In this document: positions 53,497 to 62,678 of the stretch, in pieces
Layout of the letters: the number at the start of each line of letters is the position of its first letter
How positions within the stretch are numbered: the stretch's first letter is position 1
DNA from: JBBRVP01 sp038246785
GTDB lineage: Bacteria > Actinomycetota > Actinomycetes > Jiangellales > Jiangellaceae
DNA: 64,000 nt
Assembly: GCA_038246785.1 (NCBI GenBank)
Contig: JBBRVP010000008.1
Span: 1-64,000 of the forward strand
Direction of reading: 5' to 3'
Notes under the pieces: generated by a model
What the model was told of the DNA's origin: nothing
The model's input: only the letters and a program-made list of their open reading frames with translations
Database searches by the model: none
Translations under genes and position numbers: made by a program

Positions 53497-53547
53497 CGTG
53501 CGTCTCCTGTCCGGAAGTGCTCGTCCAGGGCAGCGTAGGTGACGCCG

Positions 53548-53844
53548 TCACCCGGTCAGCACAAGCACTCGCGCGTGGATGACCGGGCGCTGCTGCAGCG
53601 CCGCCCGCAGCGCCCGGTGCAGGCCGTCCTCGAGGTAGAGCTCGCCGCGCCACTGGACCACGTGTGCGAACAAGTCGCCGTAGAAGGTCGAGTCCTCGGC
53701 GAGCAGGGCGTCGAGGTCGAGGGTTCGCTTGGTGGTGACCAGGTCGTCGAGCCGGATCTGGCGGGGCGGCAGAGCGGCCCAGTCGCGCTGCCGGGTGGCG
53801 TGCTCGGGGTAAGGTCGCCCGTCGCCCACCCGCTTGAAGATCAC
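53548..53844 (-). CDS. Conserved actinobacterial small protein with ParB-like helix motif
   Basis: A 98-residue protein. PPRQIRLDDLVTTKRTLDLD and YLEDGLHRALRAALQQR give it a ParB/sulfiredoxin-like look (short N-terminal sheet, EDGLHR turn). Homologues in actinobacteria are sometimes labelled VapB-type antitoxin, which the sequence does not prove. It starts at GTG 53844, nearly touching GGAGG. It is divergent from the HerA-like gene by 88 bases. Confidence 0.65.
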   Translation of the reverse strand: MIFKRVGDGRPYPEHATRQRDWAALPPRQIRLDDLVTTKRTLDLDALLAEDSTFYGDLFAHVVQWRGELYLEDGLHRALRAALQQRPVIHARVLVLTG

Positions 53845-53932
53845 CCTCCGCAGTCTAGGTCTGACTTCGCCGGACGACGCCCGACGGGCCCGTCGATAGG
53901 CTCCCTGCAGTGGCGAAGCCGGAAGGAGACCG

Positions 53933-55480
53933 ATGAGCGACGAGCTCGTCAGCGCGGTGCGGAAGGGATACGCGTTCGAGGGACCCGCGCTCGATCTCGG
54001 CGCCCTGGTCGCCGACGACACGGTGCACACCGACGTGCAGGTACGCGTGCCGCTGTCGGCGATGAACCGGCACGGCCTCGTCGCCGGCGCCACCGGCACC
54101 GGCAAGACCAAGACGTTGCAGCTGATGGCCGAGCAGCTGGCCGCGCAGGGCGTGCCCGTGTTCGCTGCCGATATCAAGGGTGACCTGTCCGGGATCGCCC
54201 AGCCGGGTGAGGCCGGCGACAAGGTGAGTGCCCGGGCCACCGAGGTCGGGCAGCAGTGGGTGGCCACCGGCTACCCGGTCGAACTGCTCGCGCTGGGCGG
54301 CAAGGGCAGCGGCGCTCCGGTACGCGCCACCATCACCTCGTTCGGACCGACCCTGCTGGCGAAGGTGCTCGGCCTCAACGACGTGCAGGAGTCCTCGCTC
54401 GGGCTCGTCTTCCACTACGCCGACAAGGCGGGCCTGCCGGTGCTGGACCTGGCAGACCTGCGGGCGGTCGTCCAGCACCTGACCTCCGACGAGGGCAAGG
54501 ACGAGCTCAAGGCGCTCGGCGGGCTCTCGAAGCAGACCGCCGGGGTGATCCTTCGTCAGCTGGTCGCCTTCGAGGACCAGGGGGCGGACGACTTCTTCGG
54601 CGAGCCGGAGCTCGAGGTCTCCGACCTGCTCCGCCCCGCTACTGACGGCCGCGGCGTGGTCACGCTGCTGGAGCTGCCGCAACTGCAGGACCGCCCCGCC
54701 CTGTTCTCCACGTTCCTCATGTGGCTGCTCGCCGAGCTGTTCGAGGAGCTGCCGGAGGTGGGCGACCTCGACAAGCCCAAGCTCGTCTTCTTCTTCGACG
54801 AGGCTCACCTGCTGTTCAAGGACGCCTCCAAGGCCTTCCTCGCCGCGATCGGCCAGACGGTGCGCCTCATCCGGTCCAAGGGCGTCGGCGTCTTCTTCGT
54901 CACCCAGACGCCGCAGGACGTCCCGGACGAGGTCCTCGCGCAGCTCGGCAACCGGGTGCAGCACGCGCTGCGCGCGTTCACCCCCGACGACGCGACCGCC
55001 CTGCGGCGCACCGCCCGCACCTACCCGGTGTCGGAGTACGAGCTCGAGCGCGTGCTCACCCAGCTCGGCACCGGCGAGGCTGTCGTGACCGTGCTGTCGG
55101 AGAAGGGGGCGCCCACCCCGGTCGCCTGGACCAAGCTGCGGGCGCCGCAGTCGCGGATGGCCCCCGCCGACCAGGCGGTGCTCAACGCGGCCGTCGCCGC
55201 CTCGCCGCTCGCGGCGCGATACGGCGCCGCGATCGACCGCGACAGCGCGTACGAGATGCTCGCGCGGCGGGTGGCGCAGGACAACCCACCAGCCGCCGGG
55301 CCGGCCCCCGCCCCCGCCCCCGCCCCCGCCCCGAAACAACGGCGCGAGCCCAAGCCGGAGCCCAGCGTGGTCGAGCAGGTCGTGCAGTCCTCGGCGTTCA
55401 AGTCGATGCTGCGCTCCGCTGGGACCGTCATCGGCCGGGAGATCGCCCGCGGCGCGTTCGGCACCCGCAAGAGACGCTGA
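53933..55480 (+). CDS. HerA-like ATPase (DUF853 family)
   Basis: A 515-residue P-loop ATPase. Walker A GATGTGKT at 52-59, VFAADIKGDLSGIA, and Walker B LVFFFDEAHLLF near 284 place it with the DUF853/HerA-FtsK group, and VFFVTQTPQDVPDEVLAQLG is conserved. A Pro-Ala linker at about 455-465 leads to a basic tail. The function is a putative DNA translocase or helicase. Its physiological role is not known. AAGGAG precedes the ATG. Confidence 0.85.
   Translation: MSDELVSAVRKGYAFEGPALDLGALVADDTVHTDVQVRVPLSAMNRHGLVAGATGTGKTKTLQLMAEQLAAQGVPVFAADIKGDLSGIAQPGEAGDKVSARATEVGQQWVATGYPVELLALGGKGSGAPVRATITSFGPTLLAKVLGLNDVQESSLGLVFHYADKAGLPVLDLADLRAVVQHLTSDEGKDELKALGGLSKQTAGVILRQLVAFEDQGADDFFGEPELEVSDLLRPATDGRGVVTLLELPQLQDRPALFSTFLMWLLAELFEELPEVGDLDKPKLVFFFDEAHLLFKDASKAFLAAIGQTVRLIRSKGVGVFFVTQTPQDVPDEVLAQLGNRVQHALRAFTPDDATALRRTARTYPVSEYELERVLTQLGTGEAVVTVLSEKGAPTPVAWTKLRAPQSRMAPADQAVLNAAVAASPLAARYGAAIDRDSAYEMLARRVAQDNPPAAGPAPAPAPAPAPKQRREPKPEPSVVEQVVQSSAFKSMLRSAGTVIGREIARGAFGTRKRR
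55304..55332 (+). repeat. GCCCCC hexanucleotide repeat inside the HerA-like gene
   Basis: Nearly five consecutive GCCCCC units encode the Pro-Ala linker. The six-base unit preserves frame, so slippage would only lengthen or shorten the linker. Confidence 0.6.
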
Positions 55481-55526
55481 GACCGCCGAGCCGACCGTGC
55501 CCTCGAGGCGGCTCGCGCGAGAGTGG

Positions 55527-55611
55527 CGGAGGATGCGGGATTTGAACCCGCGAGGGGTTGCCCCCAACACGATTTCCAATCGTGCGCCCTAGGCCACTAG
55601 GCGAATCCTCC
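55527..55611 (-). tRNA. tRNA-Ser (anticodon GGA)
   Basis: An 85-base cloverleaf on the minus strand. Acceptor GGAGGAT pairs with ATCCTCC, discriminator G. The anticodon loop TTGGAAA gives GGA. The long variable arm and T arm GCGGG-TTCAAAT-CCCGC support serine. It lies between the HerA-like gene and ffs. Confidence 0.95.
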
Positions 55612-55710
55612 GCCGCAGAGAGTAGCGGGCCGCCGCTCCCGCCCAGGACCGTCGCCACCCCCCATGCGGCCTCACCGCTGCCGGCACCGGCCCCCTAGAC
55701 TGGGCTGCCG

Positions 55711-55796
55711 ACCCCTCGCGCGGCGGTATCTCGCCGAACTCCCCCAGGGCCGGAAGGCAGCAAGGGCAGGTGGGCTCTGCCGGGTGCGCGAGGGGT
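55711..55796 (+). ncRNA. ffs: Signal recognition particle RNA (bacterial small type)
   Basis: Terminal arms ACCCCTCGCG (55711) and CGCGAGGGGT (to 55796) close a rod-like hairpin. The apical Alu-less domain has the conserved GGAAGGCAGCAAGGGCAG loop segments with GGAA tetraloop, matching 4.5S-type SRP RNA. It binds Ffh for co-translational protein targeting. It lies 92 bases upstream of dnaX, a common order. Confidence 0.92.
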
Positions 55797-55888
55797 CCTC
55801 GCTGCCCGTGCCGGCTCCGCTGGCCGCCGCCGCAGCCCGCGGTTCGTAGCCGCTGGGGCCTGTCCCAGCGCGGCGCTAGGGTCGTTGC

Positions 55889-57739
55889 GTGTCCGTGGCT
55901 CTCTACCGCACCTACCGCCCCGGTCGGCTTGCCGACGTCGTGGGCCAGGAGCACGTCACCGAGCCGCTGCGGCGTGCCCTCGAGGGCGACCGGGTGCACC
56001 ACGCGTACCTGTTCTCCGGGCCGCGCGGCTGCGGCAAGACCTCCAGCGCGCGCATCCTGGCCCGTTCGCTCAACTGCGAGCAGGGGCCGACTCCGGAGCC
56101 CTGCGGGCAGTGCCGCGCGTGCGTCGAGCTGGCTCCCCTGGGCCCGGGGAGCATGGACGTCATCGAGATCGACGCCGCCACGCACGGCCTGGTCGACGAC
56201 GCCCGCGAGCTTCGGGAGAAGGCGCATTTCGCCCCGGTGTCGAGCCGGTTCAAGGTCTACATCATCGACGAGGCGCACCAGCTCGGGCCGGGCGCCGCCA
56301 ATGCCCTCCTCAAGATCATCGAGGAGCCGCCGCCGCACCTGAAGTTCGTCTTCGCCACGACCGCGCCCGACAAGATCCTCGCGACGATCCGCTCGCGCAC
56401 CCACCACTACCCGTTCCGGCTCATCCCGGCGCGCACGCTGCAGCGCCACCTCGGCTGGATCTGCGAGCAGGAGGGAGTCCACATCGAGCCGGCGGCGCTG
56501 GCGCTCGTCGCCCGCTCGGGAGCCGGCTCGGCGCGGGACGCCCTGTCGGTGCTCGGCCAGCTCATTGCCGGTGCCGGACCCGACGGTGTCACCTACGAGC
56601 TGGCCAACGCCCTGCTCGGGGTCACCGACGCGGCCCTGCTCGACGAGGTCGTCGACGCGGTCGCGGCCGCCGACGGGGCCACCGTGCTGACCGCGGTCGA
56701 CCGGGCGCTGGACTCCGGACACGACCCGCGGCGCTTCCTCGCCGACCTGCTCGAGCGCTTCCGCGACCTGCTCGTCATGCACGCGGTGCCCGACGCCGCC
56801 GCTCGGGGCCTGGTCGACGTTTCCGGCGACCAGGCCGAGCGCATGGCGGCCCAGGCCCAACACTTCGGCCCCTCCGACGTCGTGCGGCTGGCCGAGGTCG
56901 TCGACGAGGGAATCACCGCGATGAAGGGCACCACGCCCACCCGGCTGCAGCTCGAGCTGGTCATGGCCCGGCTGCTGGTGCCCGGCGCCGAGGACACCGT
57001 GCGCGGGGTCCAGGCGCGCCTCGATCGCATCGAGCGCCGCATCGGGCTGGGTGGCGTCCCCGGACCGGACACCCGGCCGGCACCGCCACCGGCCCGGCCA
57101 CTGCCGGCCGCGCCGACGCCACCCGCGCGGCAGTCCGCGGCGGGGCCGGAGCCGACGCCCGCCCCGCCGGAGGCGTCCCCCGCGCCACCGGCCGGTGGGG
57201 TGTCGGCGCTGCCCGGGCCGGCCCTGCCGGCGGGCCCCGCCGCTGCCGGCCCCGGCGTCGCCGACGCACGCCGGCTCTGGCCCGAGGTGCTCGACGCGGT
57301 CAAGGACGCCCGCAGGTTCACCTGGACCCTGCTCTCCGGCAACGCCCAGGTCGCCGGCGTCGAGGGGCGCGTGCTCACGCTGACGCTGGCCAGTGCGGGT
57401 GCCCGGGACGCGTTCGTGCGGTCGGGTTCCGAGGAGATCGTCCGCCAGGCGCTCATCGACGTGCTCGCGGTCGACTGGCGGGTCGAGGCGGTGCTGGGTC
57501 CCCCCGGCGCGACGACGCCAGCAGGTGCGCTCCCATCGCCCCCGCAGTCGCCAGCATCCCGCGGACCTTCGTCAGCAGGGGTGGACTCGCGGGCCGGGCA
57601 GCGTTCGCCCGCCGCGGTGGCCTGGCCCGGTGCCGCCGACGTCTCGCCCGACGACCCGGTGGCCGTCGCCGGCTCGCACGCCGACCTGCTCGCCCGCGAG
57701 CTCGGCGCCACGGTCATCGAGGAGTACGACGAGAGCTGA
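55889..57739 (+). CDS. dnaX: DNA polymerase III subunits gamma and tau
   Basis: A 616-residue clamp-loader ATPase. Walker A GPRGCGKT is at 44-51, zinc cysteines are 63, 72, 75 and 78, then VYIIDEAHQLGP (Walker B) and GSARDALSVLGQL (sensor 2 region). The second half is a long Pro/Ala-rich tau extension from about 390 with a conserved patch LWPEVLDAVKDARRFTWTLL. No slippery A-stretch for programmed frameshifting was seen. Starts at GTG 55889. Confidence 0.95.
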   Translation: MSVALYRTYRPGRLADVVGQEHVTEPLRRALEGDRVHHAYLFSGPRGCGKTSSARILARSLNCEQGPTPEPCGQCRACVELAPLGPGSMDVIEIDAATHGLVDDARELREKAHFAPVSSRFKVYIIDEAHQLGPGAANALLKIIEEPPPHLKFVFATTAPDKILATIRSRTHHYPFRLIPARTLQRHLGWICEQEGVHIEPAALALVARSGAGSARDALSVLGQLIAGAGPDGVTYELANALLGVTDAALLDEVVDAVAAADGATVLTAVDRALDSGHDPRRFLADLLERFRDLLVMHAVPDAAARGLVDVSGDQAERMAAQAQHFGPSDVVRLAEVVDEGITAMKGTTPTRLQLELVMARLLVPGAEDTVRGVQARLDRIERRIGLGGVPGPDTRPAPPPARPLPAAPTPPARQSAAGPEPTPAPPEASPAPPAGGVSALPGPALPAGPAAAGPGVADARRLWPEVLDAVKDARRFTWTLLSGNAQVAGVEGRVLTLTLASAGARDAFVRSGSEEIVRQALIDVLAVDWRVEAVLGPPGATTPAGALPSPPQSPASRGPSSAGVDSRAGQRSPAAVAWPGAADVSPDDPVAVAGSHADLLARELGATVIEEYDES

Positions 57740-57792
57740 GCCCGCTCTAGGCTCGTGGCACCCGCTCGTCGTACCGCTCGAAGGAGCCGACC

Positions 57793-58191
57793 GTGATCCC
57801 CGGTGACCCCGCCGTTCCGCCCCCCGGCCCCGACCCCGGCGGCTTCGACCTGCAGGGGCTGCTGGACCAGGCCCAGCAGGTGCAGCAGCAGCTCGCCCGG
57901 GCGCAGGAGGAGCTGGCGGCGGCCCGGGTCGCGGGCACTGCCGGCGGGGGGTTGGTGACTGCCACCGTGACCGGCACCGGCGAGCTCGTCGACCTCCGCA
58001 TAGAGCCCGCTGCCGTCGACCTCGCCGAGGACGATGCCCTGGAGACCGTGGCCGACCTCGTGCTGGCGGCGGTGCGCGACGCGGCGGGCAACGCGCAGCT
58101 GCGCGCCCAGCAGTCGCTCGGGCCGTTCGCGCAGGGGTTCGGCGGCGGCCTGCCCGGTCTGCCCGGTGCTGCCGATCCGCCCGGCGTGTAG
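57793..58191 (+). CDS. YbaB/EbfC-family nucleoid-associated protein
   Basis: A 132-residue protein. An N-terminal Pro/Gly-rich segment is followed by the YbaB core LLDQAQQVQQQLARAQEELA and TVTGTGELVDLRIEPAAVDL. The C-terminus is Gly-Pro rich. It binds DNA as a dimer and is nearly always encoded between dnaX and recR, as here. The start is GTG 57793 behind AAGGAG. Confidence 0.9.
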   Translation: MIPGDPAVPPPGPDPGGFDLQGLLDQAQQVQQQLARAQEELAAARVAGTAGGGLVTATVTGTGELVDLRIEPAAVDLAEDDALETVADLVLAAVRDAAGNAQLRAQQSLGPFAQGFGGGLPGLPGAADPPGV

Positions 58192-58198
58192 GAACACC

Positions 58199-58798
58199 GT
58201 GTACGAAGGAGTGGTCCAGGACCTGATCGACGAGCTCGCCCGGTTGCCGGGTGTCGGACCCAAGGGGGCCCAGCGCATCGCGTTCCACCTGCTCGCGGCC
58301 GATCCCGGTGACGTGCGGCGCCTTGCCGCCACCCTCGTCCAGGTCAAGGACACGGTGCGCTTCTGCGCCACGTGCGGCAATGTCGCCGAGGCGGCCGAGT
58401 GCCGGATCTGCCGCGACCCGCGCCGCGACCCCGCGGTGCTGTGCGTGGTGGAGGAGCCCAAGGACGTCGTCGCGATAGAGCGGACCCGGGAGTTCCGCGG
58501 GCGCTACCACGTCCTCGGCGGGGCGATCAGCCCGATCGAGGGCGTCGGGCCCGACGACCTTCGCGTCCGCGAGCTGATGACCCGGCTGGCCGACGACACC
58601 GTCACGGAGGTCATCCTGGCCACCGACCCCAACCTCGAGGGCGAGGCGACCGCGACCTATCTGGCGCGGCTGCTCAAGCCGCTGGGGTTGCGGGTCACCC
58701 GGCTGGCCAGTGGACTACCGGTGGGAGGCGACCTGGAGTACGCCGACGAGGTGACGCTCGGCCGCGCGTTCGAGGGGCGGCGACTGCTCGATGTGTAG
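58199..58798 (+). CDS. recR: Recombination mediator protein RecR
   Basis: A 199-residue protein. The helix-hairpin-helix ELARLPGVGPKGAQRIAFHL starts at about 12. The zinc finger uses Cys56, Cys59, Cys68 and Cys71. The Toprim domain (VVEEPKDVVAIERTREFRG) precedes the ATP-like LATDPNLEGEATATYLARLL. It loads RecA with RecF/RecO. The start is GTG at 58199, eight bases after the ybaB stop. Confidence 0.94.
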   Translation: MYEGVVQDLIDELARLPGVGPKGAQRIAFHLLAADPGDVRRLAATLVQVKDTVRFCATCGNVAEAAECRICRDPRRDPAVLCVVEEPKDVVAIERTREFRGRYHVLGGAISPIEGVGPDDLRVRELMTRLADDTVTEVILATDPNLEGEATATYLARLLKPLGLRVTRLASGLPVGGDLEYADEVTLGRAFEGRRLLDV

Positions 58799-58836
58799 TG
58801 CGCTGTGCCGGCCCGACCGAGGAGGAGAGTGCTGCT

Positions 58837-59484
58837 GTGGCCACTGACCCTGCCACTGCGCCGGTCACGGCGGCGCCCGGTGCGCTCGACGAGGAGCTGC
58901 TCGACTTCGGTGCCGAGATCGCCGACCAGGTCGAGAGTTTCCTGCTGGCGCTGCGGGCTGTGGCGCAGGCCGACGAGCCGGGCAGCACGCTGTCGATGCT
59001 GCTCCTGGAGGTCAGCCAGGTGCTCCTTGCGGGCGGCCGGCTCGGCGCCATCGCGGACGTCGTTCCCGATGAGCGGTTCGAGCCCGATGCGGGCTTCGAC
59101 ACCGACGTCGAGGAGCTCCGCGAGCGGCTTGCCACGCTGCTCGAGCCGGTCGACGACTACGTCGAGGTGCTCGATCCGGTCGACCCGACTCGAGGTGCCG
59201 ACACGTTTCTGCTCTCCGACGAACTGACGAGCGTGGCCAGCGACCTGCTGCACGGGCTCAGCCACTACCGCGGCGGCCGCACCGTCGAGGCTCTGTGGTG
59301 GTGGCAGTTCTCCTTCCTGTCGTCCTGGGGGCCGGCGGCGGGCGGAGCGTTGCGCACGCTCGTCTCGCTCATCGCGCACACGAGGCTGTCCGCGGACGAG
59401 GATCCCGCGGTCGCCGCGGAGGACGAGCTGCTCGCCCAGACCGTGTCGCAGGCGGTCGCGGACGCGCCGGACGACCTGGCCTGA
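58837..59484 (+). CDS. DUF5063-type protein of unknown function
   Basis: A 215-residue, acidic, mostly helical protein found between recR and lysC in many actinobacteria. Recognisable segments are LDFGAEIADQVESFLLALRA and EALWWWQFSFLSSWGPAAGG. No catalytic residues stand out. It starts at GTG 58837 behind GGAGGAG. The conserved position suggests co-expression with recR. Confidence 0.78.
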   Translation: MATDPATAPVTAAPGALDEELLDFGAEIADQVESFLLALRAVAQADEPGSTLSMLLLEVSQVLLAGGRLGAIADVVPDERFEPDAGFDTDVEELRERLATLLEPVDDYVEVLDPVDPTRGADTFLLSDELTSVASDLLHGLSHYRGGRTVEALWWWQFSFLSSWGPAAGGALRTLVSLIAHTRLSADEDPAVAAEDELLAQTVSQAVADAPDDLA

Positions 59485-59548
59485 CCGGGACGGCCGGTAG
59501 ACTCGGCGCTCCTGTGCTGGCATGGTCGGAGAGCTCCGGGAGGACGCC

Positions 59549-60810
59549 GTGGGCCTCGTCGTCCAGAAGTACGGCGGCTCCTCCGTCGCCGACGCCGAGT
59601 CCATCAAGCGAGTGGCGCAGCGCGTGGTCACCACCAAGAAGGACGGCCACGACGTCGTCATCGTCATCTCGGCCATGGGCGACACGACCGACGAGCTGCT
59701 CGAGCTCGCCCAACAGGTCTCGCCGTTGCCGCCTCCCCGCGAGCTGGACATGCTGCTCACCGCCGGCGAGCGCATGTCGGCAGCCCTGCTCGCCATGGCG
59801 ATCGCCAACCTCGGCAGCCAGGCGCGCTCGTTCACCGGCAGCCAGGCAGGGGTCATCACGACCGGCGCGCACGGCAACGCCCGCATCATCGACATCACGC
59901 CCAGCCGCATCCAGGCCGCGGTGACCGGCGGCGACGTGGCCATCGTCGCCGGCTTCCAGGGAGTGAGCCAGGACACCAAGGACATCACGACGCTGGGGCG
60001 CGGAGCCTCGGACACGACGGCCGTGGCGCTCGCTGCAGCGCTCGGTGCCTCGCACTGCGAGATCTATACCGATGTGGACGGCATCTTCACCGCCGACCCG
60101 CGCATCGTGCCGACCGCCCGCCGCATCCCCAGCATCTCCTATGAGGAGATGCTAGAGATGGCGGCCTGCGGGGCGAAGGTGCTGCACCTGCGCTGCGTGG
60201 AGTACGCGCGCCGCTACGACGTCCCCATCCATGTGCGCTCGTCGTTCTCGCAGGTGGACGGCACGTGGGTGGTGGCCGACCGAGGAGAGGACGAGATGGA
60301 GCAGGCGATCATCTCCGGCGTCGCCCACGACCGCAGCGAAGGCAAGATCACTGTCGTCGGCGTCCCGGACAAGGTCGGGGAGGCCGCGCGCATCTTCGCG
60401 GCCGTGGCCGAGTCCGACACCAACATCGACATGATCGTGCAGAACGTCTCGGCTGTCGCGACCGGTCGCACCGACATCTCCTTCACGTTGCCCAAGTCCG
60501 ACGGGGCGACCGCGCTCAAGGGCCTGGAGCGGATCCAGCGCGAGGTCGGGTTCGAGTCGCTGCGCTACGACGACCAGATCGGCAAGGTGTCTCTCGTGGG
60601 CGCCGGCATGCGCAGCCACCCGGGTGTCTCGGCGCGGTTCTTCGCGGCTCTGGCCGAGGCGGGCGTCAACATCGAGATGATCTCGACCTCCGAGATCCGG
60701 ATCTCGGTGGTGGTGGCGGCCGTCGACGTCGACGTGGCTGTGCAGGCGGTGCATCGCGCGTTCGATCTCGACGGTGAGCAGGAAGCCGTCGTCTACGCCG
60801 GGACCGGCCG

Positions 60811-60814
<4 letters not shown>
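59549..60814 (+). CDS. lysC: Aspartate kinase, alpha subunit
   Basis: A 421-residue kinase. KYGGSSVADAESIKRVA opens the amino-acid kinase domain, with LGRGASDTTAVALAAAL and YTDVDGIFTADPR later. From about residue 260 two ACT domains (ITVVGVPDKVGEAARIFAAV, then VSLVGAGMRSHPGVSARFF) give feedback control by lysine and threonine. Starts at GTG 59549, placed by GGAGGA. It phosphorylates aspartate, the first step to lysine, threonine and methionine. The stop overlaps the asd start (GTGA). Confidence 0.95.
60296..60814 (+). CDS. lysC: Aspartate kinase beta subunit from an internal start
   Basis: An in-frame ATG at 60296 (MEQAIISGVAHDRSEGKI) follows GAGGAGAGG at a suitable distance and begins exactly at the regulatory ACT domains, giving 172 residues. 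In Corynebacterium the same arrangement produces a separate beta subunit that forms an alpha2beta2 enzyme. The product here is inferred from that homology and the ribosome site. Confidence 0.7.
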
Positions 60815-61854
<1,040 letters not shown>

Positions 61855-61909
61855 CCAGGGACGCGACCCCGCCCAAACCGCGGCTGATGTGCAGAGATCG
61901 GGTGACGCG

Positions 61910-62191
61910 TCAGCGTCGGCGCAGCAGGTACGCCGCTGCCGCCGCGCCGAGGAACGCCCCCGCGGCACCGGAGACTGCCCCCAGGAACGGCAGCAACGCG
62001 AAGAGCAGGAACACCGCTGCCGCCGCCACCGCCCCGGCAAGCAAGGCCGTCTGTCCTCGGGAGCCGGCGCTCGGCGTGGCTGGTGGCTTCGCCCCGGACG
62101 GCCGCTTGGCCGGGACCGCGGCCGGGTTGAGTGAACGCTCCACCTCGGCGAGGAGCTCGGAGTAGTCGTCGGGCTGGGAGTTACGCGCCAT
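61910..62191 (-). CDS. Small membrane protein, unknown function
   Basis: A 93-residue protein. A polar N-terminus (DDYSELLAEVERSLNPAA) and Pro/Lys-rich linker are followed by two hydrophobic helices at about 48-70 and 73-90, ending in RRR. The family is not recognised. It starts at ATG 62191 and converges with asd across 55 bases. Confidence 0.6.
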   Translation of the reverse strand: MARNSQPDDYSELLAEVERSLNPAAVPAKRPSGAKPPATPSAGSRGQTALLAGAVAAAAVFLLFALLPFLGAVSGAAGAFLGAAAAAYLLRRR

Positions 62192-62243
62192 GCCTGCAGT
62201 CTGGCACCGGGGGCGGGCTCCTGTCCTCGCCCGCTGCCGCTAG

Positions 62244-62516
62244 GGCCCAATGCCCAGCGGCTCCTGGAGTCGGCGATCGCGGCCGAAGCGCGGCTCGTCA
62301 CGGATGCCGAGGTGCTCCAGGAGATCCTCATCGCTTTGCGGCGATTCGCCGGCCGGATGGATGCGATCCAACCCGCTTTCGACACGCCGCTGGGGCTCGT
62401 CGAGGCCGTCTATCCGGTCGAGCTCGCCGGCGCCAACTCGCGAAGGAACTGCTGCATGGCGGCCTCGGACTCTCCGCCCGCGACAAGTTGCACGTCGCCG
62501 TCATGCAGCGGCAGGA
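62244..62516 (+). pseudogene. Broken PIN-domain (VapC-like) toxin gene
   Basis: One frame reads AIAAEARLVTDAEVLQEILI and GRMDAIQPAFDTPLGLVEAV up to about 62438. It then shifts to AKELLHGGLGLSARDKLHVA, the end of a PIN ribonuclease. The N-terminal strand with the first catalytic aspartate is absent and a TAG precedes the frame. Both features indicate a decayed VapC-type toxin. No antitoxin gene remains. It sits 72 bases from the 3' end of tRNA-Pro. Confidence 0.65.
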
Positions 62517-62587
62517 CACCAGCCACAGCCGAGAACCTGAACGATGGCCCGAGACACCTGCGCAGGGTGTCCCGAGACATCACAGTG

Positions 62588-62661
62588 TCGGGGTGGCGGG
62601 ATTCGAACCCACGGCCTCGTCGACCCGAACGACGCGCGCTACCAAGCTGCGCCACACCCCG
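62588..62661 (-). tRNA. tRNA-Pro (anticodon CGG)
   Basis: A 74-base cloverleaf on the minus strand. The acceptor CGGGGTG pairs with CACCCCG, discriminator A. Anticodon stem CGTCG/CGACG encloses loop TTCGGGT (CGG). The 3' end faces the broken toxin gene. Confidence 0.95.
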
Positions 62662-62678
62662 CCGAACGCCGGCCGAGT

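Noticed and set aside
53548..53844. Toxin-antitoxin pair involving this small protein
   Set aside because: No toxin gene is adjacent, and the broken PIN gene at 62244 is 8 kb away.
55889..57739. Programmed frameshift in dnaX generating gamma
   Set aside because: No slippery run of A residues or downstream structure of the E. coli type is visible.
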